64,000 nucleotides of DNA from Bradyrhizobium sp. (GCF_022844465.1 NZ_JALHLP010000002.1:186001-250000); one strand, 5' to 3'; shown: positions 45,702 through 62,016, numbered from the stretch's first letter. The notes: a model not told the origin generated them from the sequence alone. Translations and numbers: made by a program.

Positions 45702-46925
45702 ATGAGGCGGGTTGTCATCACGGGGATGGGCATCGTCTCCTCCATCGGAAACAACACCCAGGAAGTACTGGCGAGCCTCCATGAGGCGCGATCCGGAATC
45801 ACGCGCGCGGAAAAATACGCCGAGCTTGGCTTTCGCTCCCAGGTGCAGGGCGCCCCGACGCTCAATCCGGCCGAGGTCATCGACCGGCGCGCGATGCGGT
45901 TCCTTGGCGAGGGCGCGGCGTGGAACCACATCGCCATGGAGCAGGCGATCCAGGACTCCGGTCTGCAGCCTTCCGAAGTGTCCGACGTCCGCACCGGCAT
46001 CATCATGGGCTCGGGCGGACCTTCCGCGCGCACCATCGTCGAAGCCGCCGACATCACCCGGACCAAGGGACCCAAACGCGTCGGGCCGTTCGCGGTGCCG
46101 AAGGCGATGTCGTCGACGGCATCGGCCACACTGGCGACCTGGTTCAAGATCAAGGGCGTGAACTATTCGATCTCGTCGGCCTGCGCCACCTCGAACCATT
46201 GCATCGGCAACGCCTATGAAACCATCCAGATCGGCAAGCAGGACGTGATCTTCGCCGGCGGCTGCGAGGAACTCGACTGGTCGCTTTCGGTGCTGTTCGA
46301 CGCGATGGGCGCGATGTCCTCGAAATACAACGATACGCCCGCTACCGCTTCCCGCCCCTACGATGTCAGCCGCGACGGTTTCGTGATCGCCGGCGGCGCC
46401 GGCGTGGTGGTGCTGGAAGAACTCGAACACGCCCAGGCGCGCGGCGCGCGCATCTACGCCGAAGTGGTCGGCTACGGCGCGACCTCGGATGGCTACGACA
46501 TGGTCGCTCCCTCGGGCGAAGGCGCCGAGCGCTGCATGCGCATGGCGATGGCGACCGTGAAGACGCCGGTCGACTACATCAATCCGCACGCGACCTCGAC
46601 GCCGGCCGGTGATCCCCCGGAAATCGAGGCGATCCGAAAGGTGTTCGGCACCGGCGACAAGTGCCCGCCGATCTCGGCGACCAAGGCGCTGACCGGTCAC
46701 TCGCTCGGCGCCACCGGCGTCCAGGAAGCGATCTATTCGCTGTTGATGATGAACAACGGCTTCATCTGCGAGAGCGCCAACATCACCGAGCTCGACCCTG
46801 TGTTCGCCGACATGCCGATCGTGCGCAAGCGCATCGACAACGCCAGGCTCGGCACCGTGCTGTCGAACTCCTTCGGCTTCGGCGGCACCAACGCGACGCT
46901 GGTGTTCAAGCGGATGGATGCTTGA
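45702..46925 (+). CDS. fabB: 3-oxoacyl-[ACP] synthase I, FabB
   Basis: A 407-residue KAS I that elongates the unsaturated intermediates made by FabA. The Cys-His-His triad is Cys161 ([15 protein letters not shown]), His296 ([13 protein letters not shown]) and His333 ([10 protein letters not shown]). The N-terminal [17 protein letters not shown] and C-terminal [16 protein letters not shown] are standard. It follows fabA in the same direction and shares its role in making cis-vaccenate, a dominant rhizobial fatty acid. Confidence 0.97.
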   Translation: MRRVVITGMGIVSSIGNNTQEVLASLHEARSGITRAEKYAELGFRSQVQGAPTLNPAEVIDRRAMRFLGEGAAWNHIAMEQAIQDSGLQPSEVSDVRTGIIMGSGGPSARTIVEAADITRTKGPKRVGPFAVPKAMSSTASATLATWFKIKGVNYSISSACATSNHCIGNAYETIQIGKQDVIFAGGCEELDWSLSVLFDAMGAMSSKYNDTPATASRPYDVSRDGFVIAGGAGVVVLEELEHAQARGARIYAEVVGYGATSDGYDMVAPSGEGAERCMRMAMATVKTPVDYINPHATSTPAGDPPEIEAIRKVFGTGDKCPPISATKALTGHSLGATGVQEAIYSLLMMNNGFICESANITELDPVFADMPIVRKRIDNARLGTVLSNSFGFGGTNATLVFKRMDA

Positions 46926-47004
46926 TCTTGCCTCGGTTGTTTTCGCGGGGCGGTATCGGCAGGTCGCCGATGGTGAGTTTGCAACGGTCCGAAACGGGGT
47001 AGGC

Positions 47005-48177
47005 ATGATTATCGAACCGCGCGTGCGGGGCTTCATCTGCACGACGGCGCATCCTGTCGGCTGCGCCGCCAATGTCCGCGAGCAGATCGCTTACGTTCTC
47101 CGCCAGGGGCCCATTCCCGAGTGTCCCAAGCGCGTCGCCGTGCTGGGGTGTTCGACGGGGTACGGTCTGGCGAGCCGCATTGTCGCGACTTTCGCCGGAG
47201 GCGCGGAAACCATCGGCGTGTCGCTGGAGCGCGAGCCTTCGGCTACCAAGAGCGGCAGCGCCGGCTGGTACAACAACCGCGCCTTCGAGCTTGAGGCGAA
47301 GAAGATTGGACGCTCTCCTCTCACGCTCGAGGGCGACGCCTTCTCCAACGATTTGAAAAAAACCTTCATCGACCGTGTCCGCGAAAAGTTCGGACAGCTG
47401 GACCTGCTGGTCTACAGCATGGCTGCGCCGGTCCGCACCGACCCGGACACCGGCCAGACCTATCGCTCGGCGATCAAGCCGCTCGGCGTTCCCGTTGACA
47501 TCAAGACCCTCAACACCGAGAGCGGCGAGGTCTTCGAGACCACCATTGCGCCGGCGAGTGAGGACGAAGCGGCCGCCACGGTCGCGGTAATGGGGGGCGA
47601 AGACTGGAAGCGCTGGATCGACCGGCTCGCCGACGCCGGCGTGCTGGCGCCGGGCTTCCGGACGCTGAACTACACCTATATCGGCAGCGAACTGACCTGG
47701 CCGATCTACTGGAAAGGCACGCTGGGTCGCGCCAAAGTCGATCTCGACCGCAAGGCGGCAGACATCCGAAGCCGGCTCGGCGCTGACTCGGCCCGCGTGG
47801 TGGCGCTGAAGGCGGTGGTCACCCAGGCGAGTTCGGCGATTCCGGTGGTGCCGCTTTATGGCACGGTGCTGTTCAAGGTCATGAAGCAACTCGGGCTCCA
47901 CGAAGGCTGCATCGAACAGATCGATCGTCTGTTCCGGACGCGCCTTGGCCCGGGCGCCGAAGTCGACGAGGCGCAGCGCATCCGACTCGACGACCGGGAG
48001 CTCTCGCCGGAAGTCCAGGCCGAGGTGTTGCGACGGTGGCCGCTGCTATCAACCGAAACGCTCGGGGAACTGGCGGACCTTCCGGAATACCGGAGCCAGT
48101 TCCTGCGCCTGTTCGGATTTGGTATCGCCGGCGTCGACTACGCCAGGGACGTCGACCCCCGCGTCGTGACGGATTGA
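47005..48177 (+). CDS. fabV: Enoyl-[ACP]/enoyl-CoA reductase FabV
   Basis: A 390-residue NADH-dependent reductase that completes the fatty-acid elongation cycle. The start ATG at 47005 gives MIIEPRVRGFICTTAHPVGC, the FabV N-terminus. The nucleotide motif is VLGCSTGYGLASRI and the catalytic Tyr-x8-Lys is Tyr235-Lys244 (YWKGTLGRAK), the spacing that defines FabV and separates it from FabI (x6). VTQASSAIPVVPLYG and HEGCIEQIDRLFR are further FabV blocks, and KLFGFG-like LRLFGFGIAGVDYARDVDP ends it. It takes the position where I would expect FabI in rhizobial fabA-fabB clusters. FabV enzymes are typically triclosan-tolerant. Confidence 0.94.
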   Translation: MIIEPRVRGFICTTAHPVGCAANVREQIAYVLRQGPIPECPKRVAVLGCSTGYGLASRIVATFAGGAETIGVSLEREPSATKSGSAGWYNNRAFELEAKKIGRSPLTLEGDAFSNDLKKTFIDRVREKFGQLDLLVYSMAAPVRTDPDTGQTYRSAIKPLGVPVDIKTLNTESGEVFETTIAPASEDEAAATVAVMGGEDWKRWIDRLADAGVLAPGFRTLNYTYIGSELTWPIYWKGTLGRAKVDLDRKAADIRSRLGADSARVVALKAVVTQASSAIPVVPLYGTVLFKVMKQLGLHEGCIEQIDRLFRTRLGPGAEVDEAQRIRLDDRELSPEVQAEVLRRWPLLSTETLGELADLPEYRSQFLRLFGFGIAGVDYARDVDPRVVTD

Positions 48178-48197
48178 GCCGCTGGGAAACCACGCGT

Positions 48198-49145
48198 TCA
48201 TGCGCGTCGGTCCGGCGATTTCCGCGCTGACGGTCCCGCCTTGTGCTCCTTGCGCAACGCATCGGCCGAGACGCAAACCACCTCGGAGATCTGCTTGAGC
48301 TGCCCGGCCAGCGGGCTTGTCTTGCGCCACACCATGCCGATCGTTCGCGCCGGTTGCGGGTTCCTGAAGCGCGCGACGCAGACCGGCGCCGATCGCGTCT
48401 CCACTGCGACTGCCATTTCCGGGATCAGAGTGACGCCGATGCCGGCGCCAACCATCTGAACGAGGGTCGACAGCGAACTGGCGTCCAGCACCTCCCGCGG
48501 CGGCGATGCTTGCATGTTGCAAAACGACAGCGCCTGATCGCGGAAGCAGTGCCCTTCCTCCAGCAGCAGCAGCCTCATTTCGCGCAGCGTCTCGTGGCTC
48601 GGCACCGGCATTCCCTTGTCCGCGCCCGGCCGGACCAGCAGGAAGTTCTCTGAAAAACATCTGACCTCGGTCAGCGACGGTTCGGACACCGGCAGCGCCA
48701 CGATGGCGGTGTCGAGCCGGCCTTCCACGACTTCCTTGATCAGCCTCGGCGTCAGCGTCTCACGCACGTGAATGTCCAGCTCGGGATGCATGCGCGCGAG
48801 ATTCTCGATGACCTTGGGCAGCAAATAGGGAGCAATCGTCGGAATCATACCGATGCGCAGCCGCCCCGCGAGCCGGTCCTGCGAGGCGCGCGCAAAGTCG
48901 CCGAGTTCGTCGACCGAGCGCAGGATCTCGCCGATGCGTTGGACGATCTCTTCCCCGAATTTCGTCAGCGTGACCTGCCGCGCGCTTCGCTCCAGCAGCA
49001 CGCCGCCGAGGATTTGTTCCATTTCCTTGATCTGCATCGACAGGGCCGGCTGCGAAATTGAACATGACTCCGCCGCGCGCCCGAAATGGCGATGGCGTGC
49101 CAGCGCATCGAAGTAGCGAAGCTGTCTGAGCGTCGTCTGTATCAT
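48198..49145 (-). CDS. oxyR: Hydrogen peroxide-inducible LysR regulator OxyR
   Basis: A 315-residue LysR-family activator. The DNA-binding helix-turn-helix is in LRQLRYFDALARHRHFGRAA with ESCSISQPALSMQIKEME. The redox pair is seen in LLLEEGHCFRDQALSFCNMQ, with two cysteines nine residues apart, as in OxyR. The effector domain continues with SSLSTLVQMVGAGIGVTLIP. It is divergent from katG across 99 bp, the classic layout for OxyR control of catalase-peroxidase. Confidence 0.94.
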   Translation of the reverse strand: MIQTTLRQLRYFDALARHRHFGRAAESCSISQPALSMQIKEMEQILGGVLLERSARQVTLTKFGEEIVQRIGEILRSVDELGDFARASQDRLAGRLRIGMIPTIAPYLLPKVIENLARMHPELDIHVRETLTPRLIKEVVEGRLDTAIVALPVSEPSLTEVRCFSENFLLVRPGADKGMPVPSHETLREMRLLLLEEGHCFRDQALSFCNMQASPPREVLDASSLSTLVQMVGAGIGVTLIPEMAVAVETRSAPVCVARFRNPQPARTIGMVWRKTSPLAGQLKQISEVVCVSADALRKEHKAGPSARKSPDRRA

Positions 49146-51398
<2,253 letters not shown>

Positions 51399-51420
51399 GC
51401 TCCACGACAGCACAAGACAC

Positions 51421-51453
51421 AAAAAAGGGCGACCGAAAGGCCGCCCTTTTTCC
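51421..51453. terminator. Bidirectional terminator between katG and the SOD gene
   Basis: A stem of AAAAAGGGCG against CGCCCTTTTT with a short inner CC/GG helix and GAAA loop. It is flanked by A and T runs on both sides, so it can terminate katG and the convergent SOD gene. Confidence 0.9.
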
Positions 51454-51481
51454 TTGTCAGATCGCCTTTGAACACCTGGCG

Positions 51482-52231
51482 TTACACACCCAGTGTTCCC
51501 GTCTTCGCTGCGGCGTAGCGCTGCGCGACCTTGCTCCAGTTCACCGTGTTCCACCACGCCTTGAGATAGTCGGCGCGTCGGTTCTGGTAGTTGAGGTAAT
51601 AGGCGTGCTCCCAGACGTCGTTGCCCATCAGCGCGCGCTTGCCGTCCATCATCGGATTATCCTGGTTCGGGCGGGTCTCGATCGCGAGCTTGCCGTCCTT
51701 GGCGACCGTGACGAACACCCAGCCGGAGCCGAACTGGCGCAAGCCGGCGGCGTTGAAGTCGTTCTGGAACTTCTCCATGCCGCCGAGATCGCGGTCGATC
51801 GCGGCCAGCACCTCGCCTTCGGGCTTGCCGCCGTTCGGGCCCATGATTTCCCAGAACATGGTGTGGTTGGCATGGCCGCCGAGGTTGTTGCGGACGGCGA
51901 ATTTGACGCTCTCATCAAGCGCGTTCAGATTGCCGAGCACGTCCTGCACCGCCGCCGTTCCAAGCTGCGGATTGGTTTTGACAAGGTTGTTGAGGTTGGT
52001 GATGAAGGCCTGATGATGCCGGGTGTGATGAATCTCCATCGTCCTGGCGTCGATATGCGGCTCCAGCGCCGCCGTCGGGTAGGCCAGCGGTGGCAGCGTG
52101 AAGGGTCCGGTTGGTGCGGCCGCAGCAGGCGCGGGTGCCGCGGCTTGCGCGAAGCCGAGGCGCGGGGCCGCTGCGACGGCGGCGATGCTGGTTGCCGCAA
52201 GCATCAGATGGCGCCGGGACATGAATGACAT
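51482..52231 (-). CDS. Exported superoxide dismutase, Mn/Fe type, with twin-arginine-like signal
   Basis: A 249-residue protein. The leader MSFMSRRHLMLAATSIAAVA has SRRHLML, a twin-arginine-like motif, and a probable cut after GFAQA, followed by an Ala/Pro linker; so the enzyme is likely periplasmic and exported folded with its metal. Metal ligands are His68 (MEIHHTRHHQAF), His123 (GGHANHTMFW) and the Asp and His of NDVWEHAYYLNYQNR. The GGHANHTMFW and QFGSGWVFV motifs are nearer the Mn-type than the E. coli Fe-type, but cambialistic use cannot be excluded. AGGAG is well placed before the ATG at 52231. Confidence 0.9.
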   Translation of the reverse strand: MSFMSRRHLMLAATSIAAVAAAPRLGFAQAAAPAPAAAAPTGPFTLPPLAYPTAALEPHIDARTMEIHHTRHHQAFITNLNNLVKTNPQLGTAAVQDVLGNLNALDESVKFAVRNNLGGHANHTMFWEIMGPNGGKPEGEVLAAIDRDLGGMEKFQNDFNAAGLRQFGSGWVFVTVAKDGKLAIETRPNQDNPMMDGKRALMGNDVWEHAYYLNYQNRRADYLKAWWNTVNWSKVAQRYAAAKTGTLGV

Positions 52232-52401
52232 CGATTTCTCCTTGGCTGTTGCTTCTTTATCTGTGACGTGACGATGGGCCGTGGGTCGCCGCACGCGGCC
52301 GCACAGCAAGCTACGACAAAAGGCTGGAGCCGGGTTTCGTTGCAGGGCTGCGGCGGAATAGCACAGGGCCTCCCGGTTCGAACTTCTACCGCGCGAGCAG
52401 C

Positions 52402-52429
52402 AAGAAGGGGCGACCTTTCAGCCGCCCCT
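52402..52429 (-). terminator. Terminator downstream of pnp
   Basis: On the minus strand AGGGGCGGCTGAAAGGTCGC and CCCT form an AGGGGCG/CGCCCCT stem with a short inner loop, followed by TCTTG. It lies 22 bp after the pnp stop and would end the rimP-to-pnp transcript. The T-run is weak. Confidence 0.7.
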
Positions 52430-52450
52430 CATTCACTTTCCGGCGATGGA

Positions 52451-54607
<2,157 letters not shown>

Positions 54608-54925
54608 TTCGGTTTCTTTCATGGGTTCCCGGGAGGGTGAAGCCTGGAAACACAAAGACCATGCGCAAGATTGCGGGACGCTGATCGCAATGGGCGATCA
54701 GCGGCCGGCGATCCTGCCATGGTCTTCATATTTCGGATGGCGTCCATCCTCTCGGCAGTCACGGGCACCTTGCCCTGCCCAGCGGCCGGATTGCCGCTGG
54801 ACGTTGGCGAGCACGATCCTTTCGGGACGATGCTCTTGCACATGATCGTCTCCGAAAAATTCGGAGTCCGTTGCTTCGGAAAATCATGCGAAAACGCGCG
54901 CAAGCCGCGCGCGTGTATTATCAAA
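54608..54925 (-). promoter_or_regulatory. rpsO-pnp intergenic leader with a long hairpin (54655-54726)
   Basis: The 318-bp gap has no credible gene. Near the pnp end, a 72-nt inverted repeat has 9-bp outer arms AAGACCATG/CATGGTCTT, a middle helix (GCAGGATCGC against GCAATCTTGC, with one mismatch and one G-U) and an inner perfect CGCTGATCGC/GCGATCAGCG stem. Together these give about 30 paired positions. In E. coli the pnp leader hairpin is cut by RNase III and then used for autoregulation by PNPase. The same mechanism is a reasonable inference here. Confidence 0.65.
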
Positions 54926-55195
54926 TCAACGACGAATGTTGTGCTTCTCGAGCAGCGCCTTGTAACGCGCCTCGTCCTTCTTCTTGATGTAGTCGAGTAG
55001 GGAACGGCGCGTCGACACGAGCTTCAGGAGGCCGCGGCGCGAATGGTTGTCCTTCACGTGGGTCTTGAAATGGCCGGTGAGATTGTTGATGCGTTCCGAC
55101 AGGATCGCAACCTGGACCTCGGGCGAGCCGGTGTCGCCGGCCTTGTTGGCATTGGTCTTGATGACTTCCGCTTTGCGTTCGGCGGTAATCGACAT
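54926..55195 (-). CDS. rpsO: 30S ribosomal protein S15
   Basis: An 89-residue primary binder of 16S rRNA. It starts [20 protein letters not shown] at 55195, preceded by GAGAG. The conserved [39 protein letters not shown] and [12 protein letters not shown] blocks are complete. It begins 2 nt after the truB stop, so it belongs to the same operon. It is the expected neighbour of pnp. Confidence 0.97.
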   Translation of the reverse strand: MSITAERKAEVIKTNANKAGDTGSPEVQVAILSERINNLTGHFKTHVKDNHSRRGLLKLVSTRRSLLDYIKKKDEARYKALLEKHNIRR

Positions 55196-55197
55196 CG

Positions 55198-56376
55198 TCA
55201 AACTCTCTTGTTGCTGCGATCGGGACTGGCAGTCAGCCCGGTCAGGTTGAACACGCGCTTGGGGATGAGTTCGCCATTGCCAATTTCGGCGAGGGCCAGA
55301 AGCTGGCCTGCCACCGTGACATAGACTGTGCCGCTACTATTGGGCGCATCCCGTCCGCGCAACAAAACGGCCTGGCCCCGATGGAGCCTTGCCGCATCCG
55401 CCCGTGTGACGGCCAGCGCCGGGATGTCGTCCAGCGCGGTCTCAACGGGCAAAAGCGCGTCGGCGAGGCTGCCCTCGCCAGACGCGGCTCTATTGCATAA
55501 AGCCTCCAACTGTTCCAGCGGAATCATGTCCGCCTCCCGGAACGGGCCGACCATGGTCCGCCGCAGGGCGCAGATATGGCCGAAACAGCCCAGAATCCGG
55601 CCGATATCGCGGGCCAAGGCCCGAACATAGGTCCCCTTGCCGCACTCGGCTTCGAACACGGACTGGTTGGCATCCCAATGTTCCACAAGGGCCAACTCGT
55701 GAATCTCGACCGGGCGCGGCTTCAATTCGACGGTTTCGCCGTCCCGCGCCAGATCGTAGGCGCGCTCGCCGCGGACCTTGATCGCAGAGTACTGCGGCGG
55801 GATCTGCTCGATCAGGCCGGTGAAGCGCGGCAACAGGGCCCGGATCGCTTCCGCCGATGGCCTGAGGTCGCTGGTCCGGACCACCCGTCCCTCGGTATCG
55901 TCGGTGTCACGCTCCTCGCCCCAGGCCACGGTGAAGCGATAGCGCTTGCGGCCGTCCATCACGAAGGGAACCGTCTTGGTGGCCTCGCCCAGCGCGATCG
56001 GCAGTCCGCCGGACGCCAGCGGATCGAGCGTGCCGGCATGGCCCGCGCGCTTGGCCTGGAACAGGCGCTTGAGGATGGCGACCGCGTGCGTCGAGGTCAT
56101 GCCGATCGGCTTGTCGAGCACCACCCAGCCGTGAACGTCGCGCCGGTCGCGCCGCGGCTGGTTGTTCTGGCGCGGCGGCTTGCCCTGGCGCGGGTCGTTG
56201 TTGACGCGGCGTTCACCATCGCCGGCGCGGCTCTTGCCATCGCCGGCGTGGCCCTTGCCGTCGCCCGCGCGGCGTTCGCCGTCGCCATTTCGCTCCGCAA
56301 GTATATTTATCTCAGCGTCGTGCGAATCGGCAGCTTCCTGCTCGATCGTGCCGTTGGTGGCGGGCGTTATCATCAT
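55198..56376 (-). CDS. truB: tRNA pseudouridine(55) synthase TruB with a repeat-rich N-terminal extension
   Basis: A 392-residue enzyme making pseudouridine 55 in the T-loop of tRNAs. The catalytic Asp is in [38 protein letters not shown] opens the core at about residue 83, and [20 protein letters not shown] and [16 protein letters not shown] follow. The first roughly 80 residues are a hydrophilic extension with four tandem seven-residue units ([28 protein letters not shown]) and an Arg/Gln-rich stretch. The core is normal length. The start ATG overlaps the rbfA stop by 4 nt. Confidence 0.95.
   Translation of the reverse strand: MMITPATNGTIEQEAADSHDAEINILAERNGDGERRAGDGKGHAGDGKSRAGDGERRVNNDPRQGKPPRQNNQPRRDRRDVHGWVVLDKPIGMTSTHAVAILKRLFQAKRAGHAGTLDPLASGGLPIALGEATKTVPFVMDGRKRYRFTVAWGEERDTDDTEGRVVRTSDLRPSAEAIRALLPRFTGLIEQIPPQYSAIKVRGERAYDLARDGETVELKPRPVEIHELALVEHWDANQSVFEAECGKGTYVRALARDIGRILGCFGHICALRRTMVGPFREADMIPLEQLEALCNRAASGEGSLADALLPVETALDDIPALAVTRADAARLHRGQAVLLRGRDAPNSSGTVYVTVAGQLLALAEIGNGELIPKRVFNLTGLTASPDRSNKRV
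56208..56291. repeat. Four tandem 21-bp repeats inside truB
   Basis: Units at 56208-56228, 56229-56249, 56250-56270 and 56271-56291 share the pattern ggc(g/t/c)(t/c)T(c/t)(a/g)cC(a/g)TCGCC. They are in frame and encode the GDGxxxx heptapeptides of the TruB extension. Copy number probably varies between strains. Confidence 0.85.
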
Positions 56377-56786
56377 TTGTCGTCCGAATCGGGTGCGAGG
56401 TCTCTCTGCACCGCAGGTGTTCGCAATAATTTCTCGATCCGTTCCGCTTCGTCGAATCGTTCGTCGGCGTGGAAGCGAAGATCAGGAGCAAATTTCAGGT
56501 TAACGCGGTGGGCGATCTCGCCGCGCAGGAACTTCTTGTGGCGTTCGAGCGCCGCGATCACGATCTCGATGTCGCGGCCACCGAGCGGCATGACGTAAAT
56601 CGTCGCGAGCTTCAGGTCCGGCGACATCCGCACCTCGGCGACGGTGATGATGTGGCCTTCGAGGTCGGGGTCGTGGACGCTGCCTTGCGCCAGAATGTCG
56701 GCGACGGCATGGCGCACGGTCTCGCCGACGCGCAACTGGCGTTGCGATCCGCCGGGAGCGGAACCCTTGGTGTGATGGCGGGGCAT
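56373..56786 (-). CDS. rbfA: Ribosome-binding factor A
   Basis: A 137-residue KH-fold factor for late 30S maturation and cold adaptation. It starts [20 protein letters not shown], then [36 protein letters not shown] and [20 protein letters not shown], all typical. It lies 150 bp downstream of infB and overlaps truB, in the usual infB-rbfA-truB order. Confidence 0.96.
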   Translation of the reverse strand: MPRHHTKGSAPGGSQRQLRVGETVRHAVADILAQGSVHDPDLEGHIITVAEVRMSPDLKLATIYVMPLGGRDIEIVIAALERHKKFLRGEIAHRVNLKFAPDLRFHADERFDEAERIEKLLRTPAVQRDLAPDSDDK

Positions 56787-56864
56787 GGTCCAAAATCCCG
56801 ATTGTCGTCATCACCGCCAACTGCGGATGATCCAGTATGCCGCGCCAGAACGGAATGCGGTGAC

Positions 56865-56895
56865 TGCTGGATGCCCCGCCTTCGCGGGGCATGAC
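56865..56895. repeat. REP-like palindrome between infB and rbfA
   Basis: On the minus strand GTCATGCCCCGCGAAGGCGG and GGCATCCAGCA form the same element as at 39490-39518 (stem CCCCGC/GCGGGG around GAAG). A truncated second half-copy lies at 56829-56843. It sits in the 150-bp gap between infB and rbfA, within an otherwise tight operon. Confidence 0.75.
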
Positions 56896-56936
56896 GGCTT
56901 GCTTTAGAAATTCCAGCCTCTTCGCAAGATTTGGAC

Positions 56937-59570
<2,634 letters not shown>

Positions 59571-59647
59571 TCAGCAGTCCTAATCTCGTTGCATTGCGCG
59601 CATTCGCGCAGTCATTGAAGCAAGTCTTCGCAAGCAGTCTTCGTTAG

Positions 59648-60328
59648 TCAGAAATTCCGGCCGCCACCTTCGGTCTTGTCGTCGTCGGCCATCCGGTATC
59701 GAACCAGGGTCTGGCAGCGCGACAGGAACGTCTTGCTCGCCGGGCCCGCGAGCAGCGCAGCATGTATCACATTTGACCGGCCCAGTGCCAAATCCAATTC
59801 TGCGGACGTTAAAGGGCTAACAATCGCTAAATCCGCCGATTCAGCAATATTTCGGCTCCTTTGCCGGGCGATCGCGTCCAATTTTCGGATTCCGTCGGCC
59901 GCGCCGTCGGAAGCGTGGATCAGGGCCTGGGCTTTGCCCTGTTCGAGGATGCCCTCAACCTTGCTGAAGCCGGAAACCACCTGACCCGCCTTGGCGGCCA
60001 TCGCCAGCGCCTCGGTCACGCTGCGGACCAGCAAGGCCTCGGTATCGGCGGGCAGGGTCGCCGCGACGCGGACGTCGCGCTTGAACCCCTTGCTGAACTG
60101 GTGACGCCGCACCGCTTCCGCAACGGTCCGGCGCGACGCCGAGATCCAGAGGCCGCGACCGGGCAGCTTGCGCTTCAGGTCGGGGATCACCTCGCCCTGA
60201 GGGGAGACGACGAACCGGATCAGTTCGTCTATGCCGCGCACCTCGCGGCTGACCGCGCACATCCGCGCGGTCGCAGACCTTTCGGTCCGCGGCCCATTGT
60301 CGAGATCGGGGTCAGCCACTGCAAGCAT
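59648..60328 (-). CDS. YlxR-type RNA-binding protein with L7Ae-like C-terminus
   Basis: A 226-residue protein between nusA and infB. Residues about 18-95 are the YlxR (DUF448) domain: RMCAVSREVRGIDELIRFVV, then KLPGRGLWISASR. The rest resembles an L7Ae/ribosomal-protein family fold (EALAMAAKAGQVVSGFSKVE, KAQALIHASDGA). This two-domain form is the usual alphaproteobacterial nusA-neighbour. It probably binds RNA, but its precise job is not established. The ATG at 60328 lacks a strong ribosome-binding site. Confidence 0.87.
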   Translation of the reverse strand: MLAVADPDLDNGPRTERSATARMCAVSREVRGIDELIRFVVSPQGEVIPDLKRKLPGRGLWISASRRTVAEAVRRHQFSKGFKRDVRVAATLPADTEALLVRSVTEALAMAAKAGQVVSGFSKVEGILEQGKAQALIHASDGAADGIRKLDAIARQRSRNIAESADLAIVSPLTSAELDLALGRSNVIHAALLAGPASKTFLSRCQTLVRYRMADDDKTEGGGRNF

Positions 60329-60405
60329 GCGCTGGGCGTTGCTCCTAACATTCGCGCGGGTTGCTGGCGCGAAACCGGCTATTGTTGTTGCGGAACACCT
60401 GAGGC

Positions 60406-62013
60406 TTACGCCGTCTGGTCTTCGGGGGCCTCGGCCAACTCAGGCTTGGCAAGGTCCGCTTCGGTGACCCAGCCGGCGATGACACGGGCCTGCATGATCA
60501 TGCGCTCGGCATCGTCGCGCGAAACCTCGTTGGCGTCGAGGATTCCCGGGTGCTTGGTCGGCTCGCCGCCTTCCTTGCGCTCGGTCCAGCCGACCAGATC
60601 GTCGGTCGCGCAGCCGGCCAGATCCTCGACCGTCTTGATGTCGTTCTCGCCGAACTTCACCAGCATTTTCGAGGTGACGCCTGGCACATCCTTCATGGCG
60701 TCATCCACACCGAGTTCCTTGCGCTTGTTCTCCAGCTCGGTCTCGAGCTGTTCAAGATATTCCCTGGCCCGGTTCTGCAGCTCGTTGGCGGTTTCGTCGT
60801 CGAAACCCTCGATGCCGGCGAGTTCCTTGACGTCGACCAGTGCAAGTTCCTCGACCGAGGTGAAACCTTCCGACGCCAGCAACTGGCCGACAACCTCGTC
60901 GACGTTCAGCGCTTCCATGAACACCCGCGTGGAGTTCTCGAAGTCGGCCTGGCGGCGCTCGGATTCTTCCTGTTCGGTAAGGATGTCGATATCCCAGCCG
61001 GTCAGCTGCGAGGCGAGGCGCACGTTCTGGCCGCGGCGGCCGATCGCCAGCGACAGCTGGTTGTTGGTGTCGGGGACGACCACCTCGATCCGCTCGCGGT
61101 CCTCGTCGATCACGACCTTGGCGACTTCGGCGGGCGCCAGCGCATTGACGACGAAGGTCGCGATGTCGGGCGACCATGGAATGATGTCGATCTTCTCGCC
61201 CTGCAGCTCGTTGACCACCGCCTGCACGCGCGAGCCGCGCATACCGACGCAGGCGCCGACCGGATCGACCGAGGAATCCCTGGAAATCACCCCGATCTTC
61301 GCGCGCGAGCCGGGATCGCGGGCCACCGCCTTGATCTCGACGATGCCGTCATAGATTTCCGGGACTTCCTGCGCGAACAGCTTGGCCATGAACTGCGGAT
61401 GGGTGCGCGAGAGGAAAATCTGCGGGCCGCGGGTTTCGCGCCGCACGTCGAAGATATACGCGCGAACGCGATCGCCGTTGCGGAACACCTCGCGCGGCAG
61501 CATTTCGTCACGGCGCACGATGGCTTCGCCGCGGCCGAGATCGACGATCACGCTGCCATATTCGACGCGCTTGACGACGCCATTGACGATGTCGCCGATG
61601 CGGTCCTTGAACTCCTGGTATTGCCGGTCACGTTCGGCCTCGCGCACCTTCTGCACGATCACCTGCTTGGCGGATTGCGCGGCGATGCGGCCATATTCCA
61701 GCGGCGGCAAGGTATCGGCGATGGTGTCGCCGACCTGGGCGCCGGGATTGGCGCGCTGCGCATCCGCCAGCGAAATCTGGTTCGACGAGTTCTCGACCTG
61801 GTCGACCACCAGCATGTGGCGCGACAGCCGAAGTTCGCCCTTTTTGGCGTCGATCTCGGCGTGAACGTCGGTCTCGCTGCCGTAGCGGGCGCGCGCCGCC
61901 TTGGCGATGGCGTCTTCCATCGCCGCGATCACGATGCCTCGGTCGATCGACTTCTCGCGGGCGACGGCGTCCGCGATCTGCAGCAGTTCGAGTTTATTGG
62001 CGCTGACTGCCAT
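60406..62013 (-). CDS. nusA: Transcription termination/antitermination factor NusA
   Basis: A 535-residue RNA-polymerase-associated factor. Domain order is an N-terminal polymerase-binding domain (about 1-130), an S1 domain (GDIVNGVVKRVEYGSVIVDL), KH1 and KH2 (VGACVGMRGSRVQAVVNELQ; DTNNQLSLAIGRRGQNVRLA) and two C-terminal acidic helical repeats (FTSVEELALVDVKELAGIEG; DIKTVEDLAGCATDDLVGWT). It starts 3 nt after the rimP stop, so both are cotranslated. Confidence 0.97.
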   Translation of the reverse strand: MAVSANKLELLQIADAVAREKSIDRGIVIAAMEDAIAKAARARYGSETDVHAEIDAKKGELRLSRHMLVVDQVENSSNQISLADAQRANPGAQVGDTIADTLPPLEYGRIAAQSAKQVIVQKVREAERDRQYQEFKDRIGDIVNGVVKRVEYGSVIVDLGRGEAIVRRDEMLPREVFRNGDRVRAYIFDVRRETRGPQIFLSRTHPQFMAKLFAQEVPEIYDGIVEIKAVARDPGSRAKIGVISRDSSVDPVGACVGMRGSRVQAVVNELQGEKIDIIPWSPDIATFVVNALAPAEVAKVVIDEDRERIEVVVPDTNNQLSLAIGRRGQNVRLASQLTGWDIDILTEQEESERRQADFENSTRVFMEALNVDEVVGQLLASEGFTSVEELALVDVKELAGIEGFDDETANELQNRAREYLEQLETELENKRKELGVDDAMKDVPGVTSKMLVKFGENDIKTVEDLAGCATDDLVGWTERKEGGEPTKHPGILDANEVSRDDAERMIMQARVIAGWVTEADLAKPELAEAPEDQTA

Positions 62014-62016
62014 GGC

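Noticed and set aside
54619-54924. A frame between rpsO and pnp starting MCKSIVPKGS.
   Set aside because: It overlaps the predicted leader hairpin, has no recognisable domain and poor codon pattern; it is more likely non-coding.
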